Positions 40,283-48,109 of a DNA stretch of 64,000 nucleotides are shown here, piece after piece (positions within the stretch are counted from its first letter, which is position 1; the number at the start of each line of letters is the position of its first letter). The notes under the pieces were generated by a model, which saw nothing but the letters and a program-made list of their open reading frames with translations, was not told where the DNA came from and did no database searches. The DNA is taken from positions 7,269,001 to 7,333,000 of the forward strand of contig NZ_CP025394.1 in NCBI RefSeq assembly GCF_002943525.1, written 5' to 3'. The position numbers and the translations under genes were made by a program. This DNA is from Kitasatospora sp. MMS16-BH015 (GTDB lineage Bacteria; Actinomycetota; Actinomycetes; Streptomycetales; Streptomycetaceae).

Positions 40283-40865
40283 GGCGCCCGCCGACACCCC
40301 CGTGCTCGCCCTGAAGATCCTGGTGGCCGGCGGCTTCGGAGTCGGCAAGACCACCCTGGTCGGCTCGGTCAGCGAGATCCGGCCGCTGCGGACGGAGGAG
40401 CAACTCTCCGCCGCCGGACAGTCGGTGGACGATCTGGACGGGGTCGAACAGAAGACCACCACCACGGTGGCGATGGACTTCGGTCGGATCACCATCCGGG
40501 ACGGGCTCTCGGTCTACCTGTTCGGGACACCGGGCCAGGACCGGTTCTGGTTCCTCTGGGACGAGTTGGCCCAGGGCGCGCTGGGCGCGGTGGTGCTGGC
40601 CGACACCCGGCGGCTGACCGACTGCTTCCCCGCCGTGGACTTCTTCGAGCACCGGGGGATCCCGTTCGTGGTCGCCGTGAACCACTTCCCCGGCTCGAAG
40701 GAGTACCGGCCCCAGGAGGTGTCCGCCGCGCTGGACCTCGACCCGCAGACTCCGGTGGTGGTCTGCGACGCCCGCAGCCGGGCCTCGGGCAAGGACGTGC
40801 TGGTCACGCTGGTCGAACATGCCGGCCGGGTGCACTCCGCGCGGCTGTTGGCGGAGGTCTCGTAG
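40263..40865 (+). CDS. cvnD: Small GTPase (CvnD)
   Basis: 200-residue Ras-like GTPase, ATP/GTP-binding protein of the conservon. P-loop GGFGVGKTT (residues 23-31), switch I Thr in EQKTTTTVAMDFG, switch II FGTPGQDRFWFLW with Gln replaced context GQD typical of the group, base-recognition VVAVNHFPG in place of NKxD, and CDARSRAS for G5. Closes the cvnABCD operon. Confidence 0.95.
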   Translation: MVSVRSEAPADTPVLALKILVAGGFGVGKTTLVGSVSEIRPLRTEEQLSAAGQSVDDLDGVEQKTTTTVAMDFGRITIRDGLSVYLFGTPGQDRFWFLWDELAQGALGAVVLADTRRLTDCFPAVDFFEHRGIPFVVAVNHFPGSKEYRPQEVSAALDLDPQTPVVVCDARSRASGKDVLVTLVEHAGRVHSARLLAEVS

Positions 40866-41081
40866 CAGTCGAGCTGACGAGCCGTCATCTCACGGACCGT
40901 CACAGTTGAGTTGCGGGACGCCTGCGATCCACCGGAGTGACCCCCTGCTGTTACCTGTCCGTCCGCCTGACGTTCGCATCGCGTCCCTCTGGCCTTGTGC
41001 TGAACCGGATTTGCTGTCCGCCGCATGATCGCGCCGGGGGCGACCGACCCGCGGCGGCACAGGTACGGGAGGGCACAGGAC

Positions 41082-42377
41082 ATGACCGTTAGGGGTAGGG
41101 CGGCGGAGCCGTCGAGACGGGGCGGGCGGCGGCGCGCGGTCAAGGGGGCCGCGCTGCTGCTGCCCGCGCTGCTGGCGCTCACCGCCTGCGACGGCGCCTC
41201 GGCCGGGGCGGCCGGCGGCGGTGCGGACACGAAGGACGCCTCGGGTGACGTGGTCGTGATGACCTGGGCCCCGGCCGGGACGGGCAGCGACGACCGGCCC
41301 GGCGTCACCGCGCTCGCCGCCGCGATCGGCACCGAGGTGAACGGCAAGGGCGGCCTGTACGGCCGCAAGCTGCGGGTGCTCACCTGCAACGAGCACGGCA
41401 CCGCGGACGGTGCGGCCGCCTGCGCCCACCAGGCCGTGGACGCCAAGGCGGTGGCCGTGGTCGGCGCCTACAGCCAGTACGGCGACACCTTCATGCCGCT
41501 GCTCGAGGCCGCCGGCATCCCCTACCTGGGCGGATACGGCCTCTCCGCACCGGAGTTCAGCAGCCCGTACTCCTACCCGGTCGGCGGCGGCACCCCCAGC
41601 CTGATCGCGGGCAGCGGGCGCCAGCTGGTCGCGGCCGGCTGCCGGAGCGTGGCGGTGCTGCGACCGGACAGCGGCGCGGGCGACACCCTGACCCGCTACC
41701 TCTCGGCCGCGCTCGCCCCCGACGGCGTGGCGCTCACCGACATCAAGGTGGGTGAGAAGAACGCCGACTACGCCGACGCCGTGCACCGCGCCGTCAACGG
41801 CGACAGGTCGGGCAACTGCGTGACCGACGCGCTCGGCCCGGAGCAGACCCTCAAGGTGCTCGACGCCTGGCGCAAGGCCGCCCCGCACCACACCCAGTTC
41901 GCCTCGGTGATCGGCTCGATCCAGCAGTCCGTGGTGGACGCGACCGGCGGCGCCAACGGCCCGCTGGACGGAGCCTTCGCCACCGGCTGGTACCCGCCGG
42001 AGAGCTCCCCGGTCTGGGACGGCCTGCGCTCCACGGCCGGCCCCGACAAGACGATCACCACCGCCGACCTGGCCGTGCAGACCACCTGGGTGGCCTACCA
42101 GGTGCTGCTGCAGGCCGCCGACCGGCTGAGCTCGGCGGGCACCCCGTTCACCACCCGCACCCTGCGGGCCGAGCTGGACGGCGACGACACGCTCGCCGAC
42201 GGCGGGGTGACGCCGCCGCTCACCTGGGGCCTCACCGACCTGCTGCCCAGCGCCGAGACGCCCCGGCTCACCGACACCTGGGTCACCTTCCAGCAGGTCA
42301 AGGACGGCAAGCTGACGCAGCAGCAGAGCGGGTTCGTGGACGTGCGGTGGGCGCTCACCGGGGGCAAGCCCTCCTGA
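41082..42377 (+). CDS. Lipoprotein with type-1 periplasmic binding fold (Leu/Ile/Val-receptor-like)
   Basis: 431 residues; lipobox LTAC with Cys36 after a twin-Arg-containing leader (RRGGRRRAV) and a Leu/Ala stretch. The binding-protein fold appears in ALAAAIGTEVNGKGGLYGRKL, AVVGAYSQYGDTFMPLLEAAGIPYLGG and ATGWYPPESSPVWDGL. No permease or ATPase is adjacent, so it may be a sensor rather than a transport component. It follows the conservon after 216 bp on the same strand; ligand delivery to the conservon receptor is conceivable but unproven. ATG 41082. Confidence 0.82.
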   Translation: MTVRGRAAEPSRRGGRRRAVKGAALLLPALLALTACDGASAGAAGGGADTKDASGDVVVMTWAPAGTGSDDRPGVTALAAAIGTEVNGKGGLYGRKLRVLTCNEHGTADGAAACAHQAVDAKAVAVVGAYSQYGDTFMPLLEAAGIPYLGGYGLSAPEFSSPYSYPVGGGTPSLIAGSGRQLVAAGCRSVAVLRPDSGAGDTLTRYLSAALAPDGVALTDIKVGEKNADYADAVHRAVNGDRSGNCVTDALGPEQTLKVLDAWRKAAPHHTQFASVIGSIQQSVVDATGGANGPLDGAFATGWYPPESSPVWDGLRSTAGPDKTITTADLAVQTTWVAYQVLLQAADRLSSAGTPFTTRTLRAELDGDDTLADGGVTPPLTWGLTDLLPSAETPRLTDTWVTFQQVKDGKLTQQQSGFVDVRWALTGGKPS

Positions 42378-42514
42378 GGCCGGGGCCGCCCGACGGCCAC
42401 CGAGGCCGCCGGCCCGGCCGGTGCGGCGGGCTCCGCTGGAGCGTCCGGCTGAGCGGCCCCTGGGTTCGGGTGTGCCGCGCTCTGCTGCGGCACCCCTCGC
42501 CGTACGCTGAAAAT

Positions 42515-43459
42515 GTGATCACTTATGAGGACCGCAGGCTGCGGACATTGGCCGACCAGGGGCGTTGGACGGAGCTGCTGGGGCGGCACCGGCAGGCCAG
42601 GGCCGCCGGGCGGCTGCGGGAGGCCGGGCAGCTCGGCCACCTGATCGCCTTCGGCGCGCCGCCCGAGCTGGCCGCCCGGCTGTTCGACGCCGAGGGCGGG
42701 CCGGGCAGCACGGCGGACGCCGGCGACCACGACGCCGGCCCGCTCTGGGAGGTCCTGGCCACCCGGCACTCCTGGCGGCGGCTGGCGCTGCTGCTGGGGC
42801 CGACGGAGGTGCGGCGGCTGGTGCTGCACACCCGGGCGCTGCTCGGCGAGGACCTCCGGGAGGGGGCCGAGCCGGATCCGGAGGGCGTGCCGCTGGCCCT
42901 GGAGCCCTGGGAGCTCGCGGGCTGGGAGGAGCGCAACCGGGTCCGCGAGTACCTGCGGACCGGCGGTGCCCGCCGGGCGCTGTTCGCGCTCCCCGGCAGC
43001 CTGGAGGGCCTCGGGCCGGTGGACCTGCCCGGCCGCGGCGAGACCGTCCCCGGCCTGGCCGCCACCCGGCTGCTCTCCGGGTACGCCCCCTGGCTGGACG
43101 CGGTCTGCGTCCGGGGCACCGCCCCCGACGCCATCGCCCACCTGACGACGGCGCGCCGGATCACCGGCGGCTACCTCCCGCTCGGCCACGCCTACCCGAC
43201 CCTGGTCCTCGCCGCCTCCGACACCCCCGCCCACGGCACCGCCCAGGGCCGGCTCGCCCTCTGGCGCGTCCTCACCGCGATGACCGGCGCCGCCGCCACC
43301 ACCCTGCCCGAGATTCGCGGCCTCGCCGCCCGCCTCCGCTGCTTCACCTGGAGCGAGCCGGACGACGAACTCCGCTACCTCCACCTCGCCCTGGAGGACC
43401 CGGCCACCGGCCTCACCTGGGCCCTCAGCGGCGCCCTCCCCGAACCGGCGTACGTCTAG
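42515..43459 (+). CDS. Hypothetical protein
   Basis: 314 residues from GTG 42515. Not recognised. Soluble, Arg/Leu/Ala-rich, with RLRTLADQGRWTELLGRHRQ at the start, AAGRLREAGQLGHLIAFG, WEVLATRHSWRRLALLLG and a C-terminal RLRCFTWSEPDDELRYLHLAL. No signal peptide. The gene is convergent with helR across a strong hairpin. Confidence 0.7.
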   Translation: MITYEDRRLRTLADQGRWTELLGRHRQARAAGRLREAGQLGHLIAFGAPPELAARLFDAEGGPGSTADAGDHDAGPLWEVLATRHSWRRLALLLGPTEVRRLVLHTRALLGEDLREGAEPDPEGVPLALEPWELAGWEERNRVREYLRTGGARRALFALPGSLEGLGPVDLPGRGETVPGLAATRLLSGYAPWLDAVCVRGTAPDAIAHLTTARRITGGYLPLGHAYPTLVLAASDTPAHGTAQGRLALWRVLTAMTGAAATTLPEIRGLAARLRCFTWSEPDDELRYLHLALEDPATGLTWALSGALPEPAYV

Positions 43460-43490
43460 GGCCGCTCCGGCCTGTCACACCGGGCGCTCG

Positions 43491-43517
43491 CCGTCGGGCC
43501 CGCAGCGGGCCCGACGG
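43491..43517. terminator. Bidirectional terminator between convergent genes
   Basis: CCGTCGGGCCCGC (43491-43503) and GCGGGCCCGACGG (43505-43517) are exact inverted copies separated by a single A. The hairpin ends right at the helR stop codon, so it serves both the helR transcript and the converging hypothetical gene. Confidence 0.8.
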
Positions 43518-45776
43518 TCAGCGAGGGGTGAGGGTGGTGAGGGTGGGCGGGAGGTCCTCGGTGTGCAGGACGCCGAGGTGTTTGGTGGCGCGGGTGAGGG
43601 CGACGTAGAGGTCGTTGTGGCCGCGGGGGTGGGCGGTGGTGATGGCGGTGGGGTCGAGGACGAGGACGGTGTCGAATTCGAGGCCCTTGGACTGGGCCGG
43701 GGTGAGCAGGAGGGCGGGGGAGTCGAGGGCGGTGGGGGAGTCGGGGGTGGTCATGCCGGGCAACTCGGCCAGGGCGGCGAGGAGTTCGGCGGGGTAGGTC
43801 GGGGGGTGGATGACGGCCAGGCGGCCCTCGGTGCGGGCGGCGAGCTGCTCGGTGACGGCGGCGAGCAGGGCGGGCAGCGGGTTGTCGGCGGGCAGGCGGC
43901 GGCTCCACGGGTGGGTGCCGCCGGTGCGGACCGCACGCGGGGCGGTGAGGGCGGGGTCGAGCCGGTGCAGGGTGGCCTCGGCGACCTGCATGATCTCGGC
44001 CGGGGTGCGGTAGTTGACGGAGAGCTCGACCGAGCGCCAGCGGCCGGCGGTGTAGGCGTCCAGCGCCTCGCCCCAGGAGTCGAGCCCGCCCGGGGTGCCG
44101 GTCTGGGCCAGGTCGCCCACGATGGTCATCGAGCGGCCCGGGCAGCGGCGGGCCAGCATCCGCCAGGCCATCGGCGAGAGGTCCTGGGCCTCGTCCACGA
44201 TGACGTGTCCGTAGGCCCAGAGCCAGTCCTCGGCCGCCCGTTCGGCCAGCGGCCGGAGCGCGGACTCGCCCTGGTACTGCTGCATCAGCTTCTGCGCGTC
44301 GATCTCCGCCAGTCCCTCGCCGAAGTCCGAGAGCACCCGCTCGGCCAGCGCCAACTCCTCGGCGTCGAAGGCCGGTTGCTTCGGCCGCGGGCGGGTGGAC
44401 GGGGTGCCGAGCAGCTCGGCCGCCTCGTCGAGCAGCGGGATGTCCGCCTCCGTCCAGGCCAGGTTGTCGGCCCGCAGCAGGGCCGCGCGCTCGGCGGGGG
44501 CGAGCTCGGGGGCGGCCTCGGCGAGCAGTTCGGGGGAGGTGTAGAGGGCGGTGAGCAGCTGCTCCGGGGTGAGGCGGGGCCACAACAGCTCGGCCACGCG
44601 CTGGACTTCGGGGTCCTCGACCAGCTCGTCGGCCAGGTCGGCGACCGCGTCCAGGTCGAGCTCCTCGGCCCGGTCGCGGGCGATCCGCAGGGCGAGCTCG
44701 GAGGTGAGCCGCTCGACCAGGGCGGGCCGGGCCCGCAGGTGCGGCTCGTTGGTACGGCGGGCGGCGGCCTGGGCCCGCTCGCCGAGCGCCCGGGACACGG
44801 CCATCTCCTCGCGGTGGGCGGAGCCCCGGCCGAGGGTGACCGTCCAGTGGTCGTCGGGGAGTCGGCAGAGCCCGGCGAGGGCGGCGGCGAGCACCCCGGC
44901 CATCCGGGCGCCGCCCTTGACGGCCGCGGCCTCGGGGGTGTCGGCGCCGGCGGCGGTGTGGCCGGGGTAGAGGGTGCCGATGCTGCTCAGCACCACCTCG
45001 CTCTCGCCGAGCGAGGGCAGCACCTGGTCGATGTAGCGCAGGAAGGTGGTGTTCGGCCCGATCACCAGGACCCCGCGCTTGGCCAGCCGGTCGCGGTGGG
45101 TGTAGAGCAGGTACGCGGCGCGGTGCAGCGCGACCACCGTCTTCCCGGTGCCCGGGCCGCCCTGGACGACCAGCACGCCGCCGAGTTCGGACCGGATCAC
45201 CCGGTCCTGCTCGGCCTGGATGGTGGAGACGATGTCGCCCATCCGGCCGGTGCGGGCCGCCGTCAGCGAGGCGAGCAGGGCGCCCTCGCCGCTCAGCGCG
45301 GCGCCGCTGCGGTGGTCGAGGTCGAAGGCGTCGTCGTCGAAGTCGACCACCGTGCGGCCCTTGCAGCGCAGGTGGCGGCGGGCGGCCACCGGGCCGGGGG
45401 CCGCCGGGGTGGCCCGGTAGAACGGCTCGGCGGCCGGGGCCCGCCAGTCGGTGAGCAGCGGCTCGTGGTCCTCGTCGGCGAGCGCGATGCGCCCGATGTA
45501 CTGCCGCGCGCCGTCGGTGCGGTCGATCCGGCCGAAGCAGAGCCCGTACTCGGCGGCGTGCAGCTCGGCCAGCCGGCGGGTGTGGTGGATCTCCAGGGTG
45601 TCGCGCTCGAGCCGGGACTGGAGGGTGCCGCCCTCGCTCTGCCGGTGGATCGCGCGCAGCCGGTCGGTGGCCAGTTCGCGCTCCGCCTCCAGGCGGTCGT
45701 AGAGCTCGCCGACGTACGCGTTCTCGGCGAGCAGTTCGCGCTCGTGCCGATCGGTGGACGGGGTGGTGCGGACCAA
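43518..45776 (-). CDS. helR: HelR-type RNA polymerase recycling ATPase, rifamycin resistance
   Basis: 752 residues, HelD/UvrD-like superfamily 1 ATPase that displaces rifamycins from RNA polymerase. N-terminal coiled coil (about 1-75: HERELLAENAYVGELYDRLE), then a small insertion domain, Walker A GGPGTGKT (206-213), SIGTLYPGHTAAG region, Walker B HVIVDEAQDLSPMAWRML, VGDLAQTG, SVNYRTPAEI and a final YVALTRATKHLGVLHTE. TTG 45776 has CAGGAG six bases upstream and gives the usual length; the longer frame to 45854 would start inside the leader palindrome. A rifamycin-associated-element-like inverted repeat lies upstream. Confidence 0.85.
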   Translation of the reverse strand: MVRTTPSTDRHERELLAENAYVGELYDRLEAERELATDRLRAIHRQSEGGTLQSRLERDTLEIHHTRRLAELHAAEYGLCFGRIDRTDGARQYIGRIALADEDHEPLLTDWRAPAAEPFYRATPAAPGPVAARRHLRCKGRTVVDFDDDAFDLDHRSGAALSGEGALLASLTAARTGRMGDIVSTIQAEQDRVIRSELGGVLVVQGGPGTGKTVVALHRAAYLLYTHRDRLAKRGVLVIGPNTTFLRYIDQVLPSLGESEVVLSSIGTLYPGHTAAGADTPEAAAVKGGARMAGVLAAALAGLCRLPDDHWTVTLGRGSAHREEMAVSRALGERAQAAARRTNEPHLRARPALVERLTSELALRIARDRAEELDLDAVADLADELVEDPEVQRVAELLWPRLTPEQLLTALYTSPELLAEAAPELAPAERAALLRADNLAWTEADIPLLDEAAELLGTPSTRPRPKQPAFDAEELALAERVLSDFGEGLAEIDAQKLMQQYQGESALRPLAERAAEDWLWAYGHVIVDEAQDLSPMAWRMLARRCPGRSMTIVGDLAQTGTPGGLDSWGEALDAYTAGRWRSVELSVNYRTPAEIMQVAEATLHRLDPALTAPRAVRTGGTHPWSRRLPADNPLPALLAAVTEQLAARTEGRLAVIHPPTYPAELLAALAELPGMTTPDSPTALDSPALLLTPAQSKGLEFDTVLVLDPTAITTAHPRGHNDLYVALTRATKHLGVLHTEDLPPTLTTLTPR

Positions 45777-45855
45777 AAGGAGCTCCTGGTGAATTGCGGC
45801 GGCCGAATGCGGAATTCCGTGGATATCCGGTTCAGGTCGGCAATTCTGCGGCACC

Positions 45856-45882
45856 CGGGGGGCCTTGCCGCAAGGCCCCCCG
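45856..45882 (-). promoter_or_regulatory. Rifamycin-associated element (RAE)-like palindrome upstream of helR
   Basis: CGGGGGGCCTTG (45856-45867) and CAAGGCCCCCCG (45871-45882) are exact inverted copies around 3 bases. Read on the helR strand the core is CTTGCGGCAAGGCCC, fitting the reported RAE pattern of a GGGGCTTG-type half-site facing CAAG(G/C)CCC. It lies 80 bp before the helR start. TATAAAT and TATACC (45883-45898 area) lie just upstream on the same strand as -10 candidates, so the element would sit at or just after the transcription start. Confidence 0.75.
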
Positions 45883-45894
45883 TACGGTATAGAT

Positions 45895-46548
45895 TTATAG
45901 TGCGGGAGGGTGTGATGACACCCTGCGCGAGGACATCCTGCGGGCCACGGCGAGGAAGCGATCCGCCTGGTCGTCGTAACCGGTGAGTTCCCATCCCGCG
46001 GTGGCCAGGGCGGCTCGGAGATTCGGTTCGGTGCGTACGTCCTCCGGGGTGAGGGTGCGGCCGTGCTTGGCGGCCAGCGCCGCGCGGCCGATCGGGTAGA
46101 AGAGGGCCAGCAGCCCGCCGGGGCGGGTGACGCGGGCCAGTTCGCGGAAGCCGGCCACCGGGTCGGTGAGGTGGGAGACCAGGCCCGAGCCGAAGACGGC
46201 GTCCACGGTGGCCTCCGCCAGCGGCAGCCGGAGCACGTCGGCGGCGGCCAGCTCGGCGAAATCGGCCTGCGCGGCGGCCTCCTGGAGCATCTCGGGGGTC
46301 AGGTCCACCCCGAGCACCCGACCCGTCGGCCCGACGGCCGCCCGGAGCAGCGGCAGGGCGCGGCCGGTGCCGCAGCCCGCGTCCAGCACGAACTGGCCCG
46401 GCCGGAGACCGAGTTCGGCGATGGCGGCGGCGAAGCGCGGGCCGTCCTCGGGGAAGCGCTCGTTCCAGGTGGCCGCGCGGGCGGCGAAGAAGGCGCGGAC
46501 GCCGGCCGGGTCGTCCCGGTAGCCCGGGCGAGGATTCTGGTAGGTCAT
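45895..46548 (-). CDS. Class I SAM-dependent methyltransferase
   Basis: 217 residues. Motif I is FVLDAGCGTGRALPLL, motif II region GRVLGVDLTPEMLQEA, then ELAAADVLRLPLAEATVDAVFGSGLVSHL and the post-motif ARVTRPGGLLALFYP. It resembles the UbiE/Methyltransf_11 group; acceptor unknown. ATG 46548. Its TAA overlaps the probable helR -10 region, so helR and this gene are closely packed on the same strand. Confidence 0.88.
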   Translation of the reverse strand: MTYQNPRPGYRDDPAGVRAFFAARAATWNERFPEDGPRFAAAIAELGLRPGQFVLDAGCGTGRALPLLRAAVGPTGRVLGVDLTPEMLQEAAAQADFAELAAADVLRLPLAEATVDAVFGSGLVSHLTDPVAGFRELARVTRPGGLLALFYPIGRAALAAKHGRTLTPEDVRTEPNLRAALATAGWELTGYDDQADRFLAVARRMSSRRVSSHPPAL

Positions 46549-46684
46549 GCGCGGAGCGTACGTGACCTTTTGCGGGCCCGGTCGTTGGAAGCCGAGAGCG
46601 CGGTTCTTCGAGGTCTTTTCCGAGGGGTCGTCACCCGGTCGGGTGAGGTTCGGTCCCAGAGGTGGGGCCACTCTGACCAGGCAC

Positions 46685-46703
46685 TAAGGTTAGGTTTACC
46701 TAA
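46685..46703. promoter_or_regulatory. Iron box (DtxR/IdeR/DmdR type)
   Basis: TAAGGTTAGGTTTACCTAA agrees with the DtxR-family consensus TWAGGTTAGSCTAACCTWA at 17 of 19 positions, and its centre is the perfect palindrome GTTAGGT-TT-ACCTAAC (46689-46704). It ends 14 bases before the aminotransferase GTG. Repression under iron-replete conditions is the expected effect. Confidence 0.88.
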
Positions 46704-46717
46704 CTACGGGAGCCGTT

Positions 46718-48109
46718 GTGACCCTCACTGCCGAGCCTGCCGCCGAGCCGGTCAACGCCGCCGAAGCCACCCCGGGCGGGGCCATCCTGCGCCGCCAGCG
46801 CGTCCGCGAGTCCGCCGCGCGGACGTACGCGCGGTCCTTCCCGATCGTGCCGGTGCGGGCCCACGGCATGACGGTGGAGGGCGCCGACGGCCGGCGGTAC
46901 CTGGACTGCCTCTCCGGCGCCGGCACGCTGGCCCTCGGCCACAACCACCCCGAGGTGCTCGCCGCCATCCGGCGCACCCTGGACAGCGGCGCCCCGCTGC
47001 ACCTGCTCGACCTCGCCACCGCCGAGAAGGACGACTTCACCAGCGCCCTCTTCGCCTCCCTGCCAGCGGAGTTCGCCACCGGCGCCAAGGTGCACTTCTG
47101 CGGCCCGGCCGGCACCGACGCGGTCGAGGCCGCGCTCAAGCTGATGCAGACCGCCACCGGCCGCCGGGGCGCGCTCGCCTTCACCGGGGCCTACCACGGC
47201 ATGACCGCCGGAGCCCTCGCCGTCACCGCCAACGTGGCCGTCAAGGCCCCCCTGCCCAGCGGTGGCGAGACCACCCGGCTGCCCTACCCCTACGCCTACC
47301 GCTGCCCGTTCGGGGTCGGCGGCGAGCGCGGCACCGAGCTGGCCGCGACCTACGTGCAGCGGCTGCTCGACGACCCTTCCGGCGGGGTGCTGCCGCCCGC
47401 CGCGATGATCCTGGAGGCGGTGCAGGGCGAGGGTGGGGTGGTGCCCGCGCCGGACGGCTGGCTGCGGGAGATGCGGCGGATCACGGCCGAGCGGGGGATC
47501 CCGCTGATCGTGGACGAGGTGCAGACCGGCGTGGGCCGGACCGGGGCGATGTGGGCCGTCGAGCACAGCGGGGTGGTGCCCGACGCGATGGTGCTCTCCA
47601 AGGCGATCGGCGGCAGCCTGCCGCTGGCCGTGGTGGTCTACCGCGAGGAGTACGACGGCTGGCTGCCCGGCGCGCACACCGGCACCTTCCGGGGCAACAC
47701 CCTGGCGATGGCGGCCGGCGCCGCCACCCTGCGGTACGTGGCCGCCCACGGCCTGGCCGAGCGGGCCGCCCGGCTCGGCGAGCGGATCACCGCCCGGCTC
47801 CGGGAGGCGCAGCACCGCCTCCCGGTGATCGGCGAGGTCCGCGGCCGGGGCCTGATGCTCGGCATCGAGCTGGTCGACCCGACCGGCGAGCCCGACAGCT
47901 GCGGTGCCCACCCGGTCGACCCGGCCCTGGCCGTCCGGGTCCGCGCGGCCTGCCTGAGCCGCGGCCTGATCGTGGAGCTCGGCGGGCGGCACGACGCCGT
48001 GCTGCGGCTGCTGCCGCCGCTGACCATCACGGACGAGCAGGTGGAGGCGGTGCTCGACCGCCTGACGGACGCGATCGAGGCGGCGAGCGCGGGCGAGGGT
48101 GCCCGGTGA
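46718..48109 (+). CDS. Diaminobutyrate--2-oxoglutarate aminotransferase
   Basis: 463-residue class III PLP aminotransferase converting aspartate semialdehyde to L-2,4-diaminobutyrate with glutamate. Landmarks: LDCLSGAGTLALGHNHPEVLAA, CGPAGTDAVEAALKL, FTGAYHGMTAGALAVT, LEAVQGEGGVVPAP, VDEVQTGVGRTG and PLP Lys295 in LSKAIGGSLP. The closest known uses are 1,3-diaminopropane or ectoine pathways; the adjacent decarboxylase indicates the former. GTG 46718 follows GGGAG; an iron box overlaps its promoter. Confidence 0.9.
   Translation: MTLTAEPAAEPVNAAEATPGGAILRRQRVRESAARTYARSFPIVPVRAHGMTVEGADGRRYLDCLSGAGTLALGHNHPEVLAAIRRTLDSGAPLHLLDLATAEKDDFTSALFASLPAEFATGAKVHFCGPAGTDAVEAALKLMQTATGRRGALAFTGAYHGMTAGALAVTANVAVKAPLPSGGETTRLPYPYAYRCPFGVGGERGTELAATYVQRLLDDPSGGVLPPAAMILEAVQGEGGVVPAPDGWLREMRRITAERGIPLIVDEVQTGVGRTGAMWAVEHSGVVPDAMVLSKAIGGSLPLAVVVYREEYDGWLPGAHTGTFRGNTLAMAAGAATLRYVAAHGLAERAARLGERITARLREAQHRLPVIGEVRGRGLMLGIELVDPTGEPDSCGAHPVDPALAVRVRAACLSRGLIVELGGRHDAVLRLLPPLTITDEQVEAVLDRLTDAIEAASAGEGAR

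Noticed and set aside
41082-42377. Branched-chain amino acid ABC transporter operon
   Set aside because: Only the binding-protein-like lipoprotein is present; neither LivH/LivM permeases nor LivG/LivF ATPases are encoded on either side.
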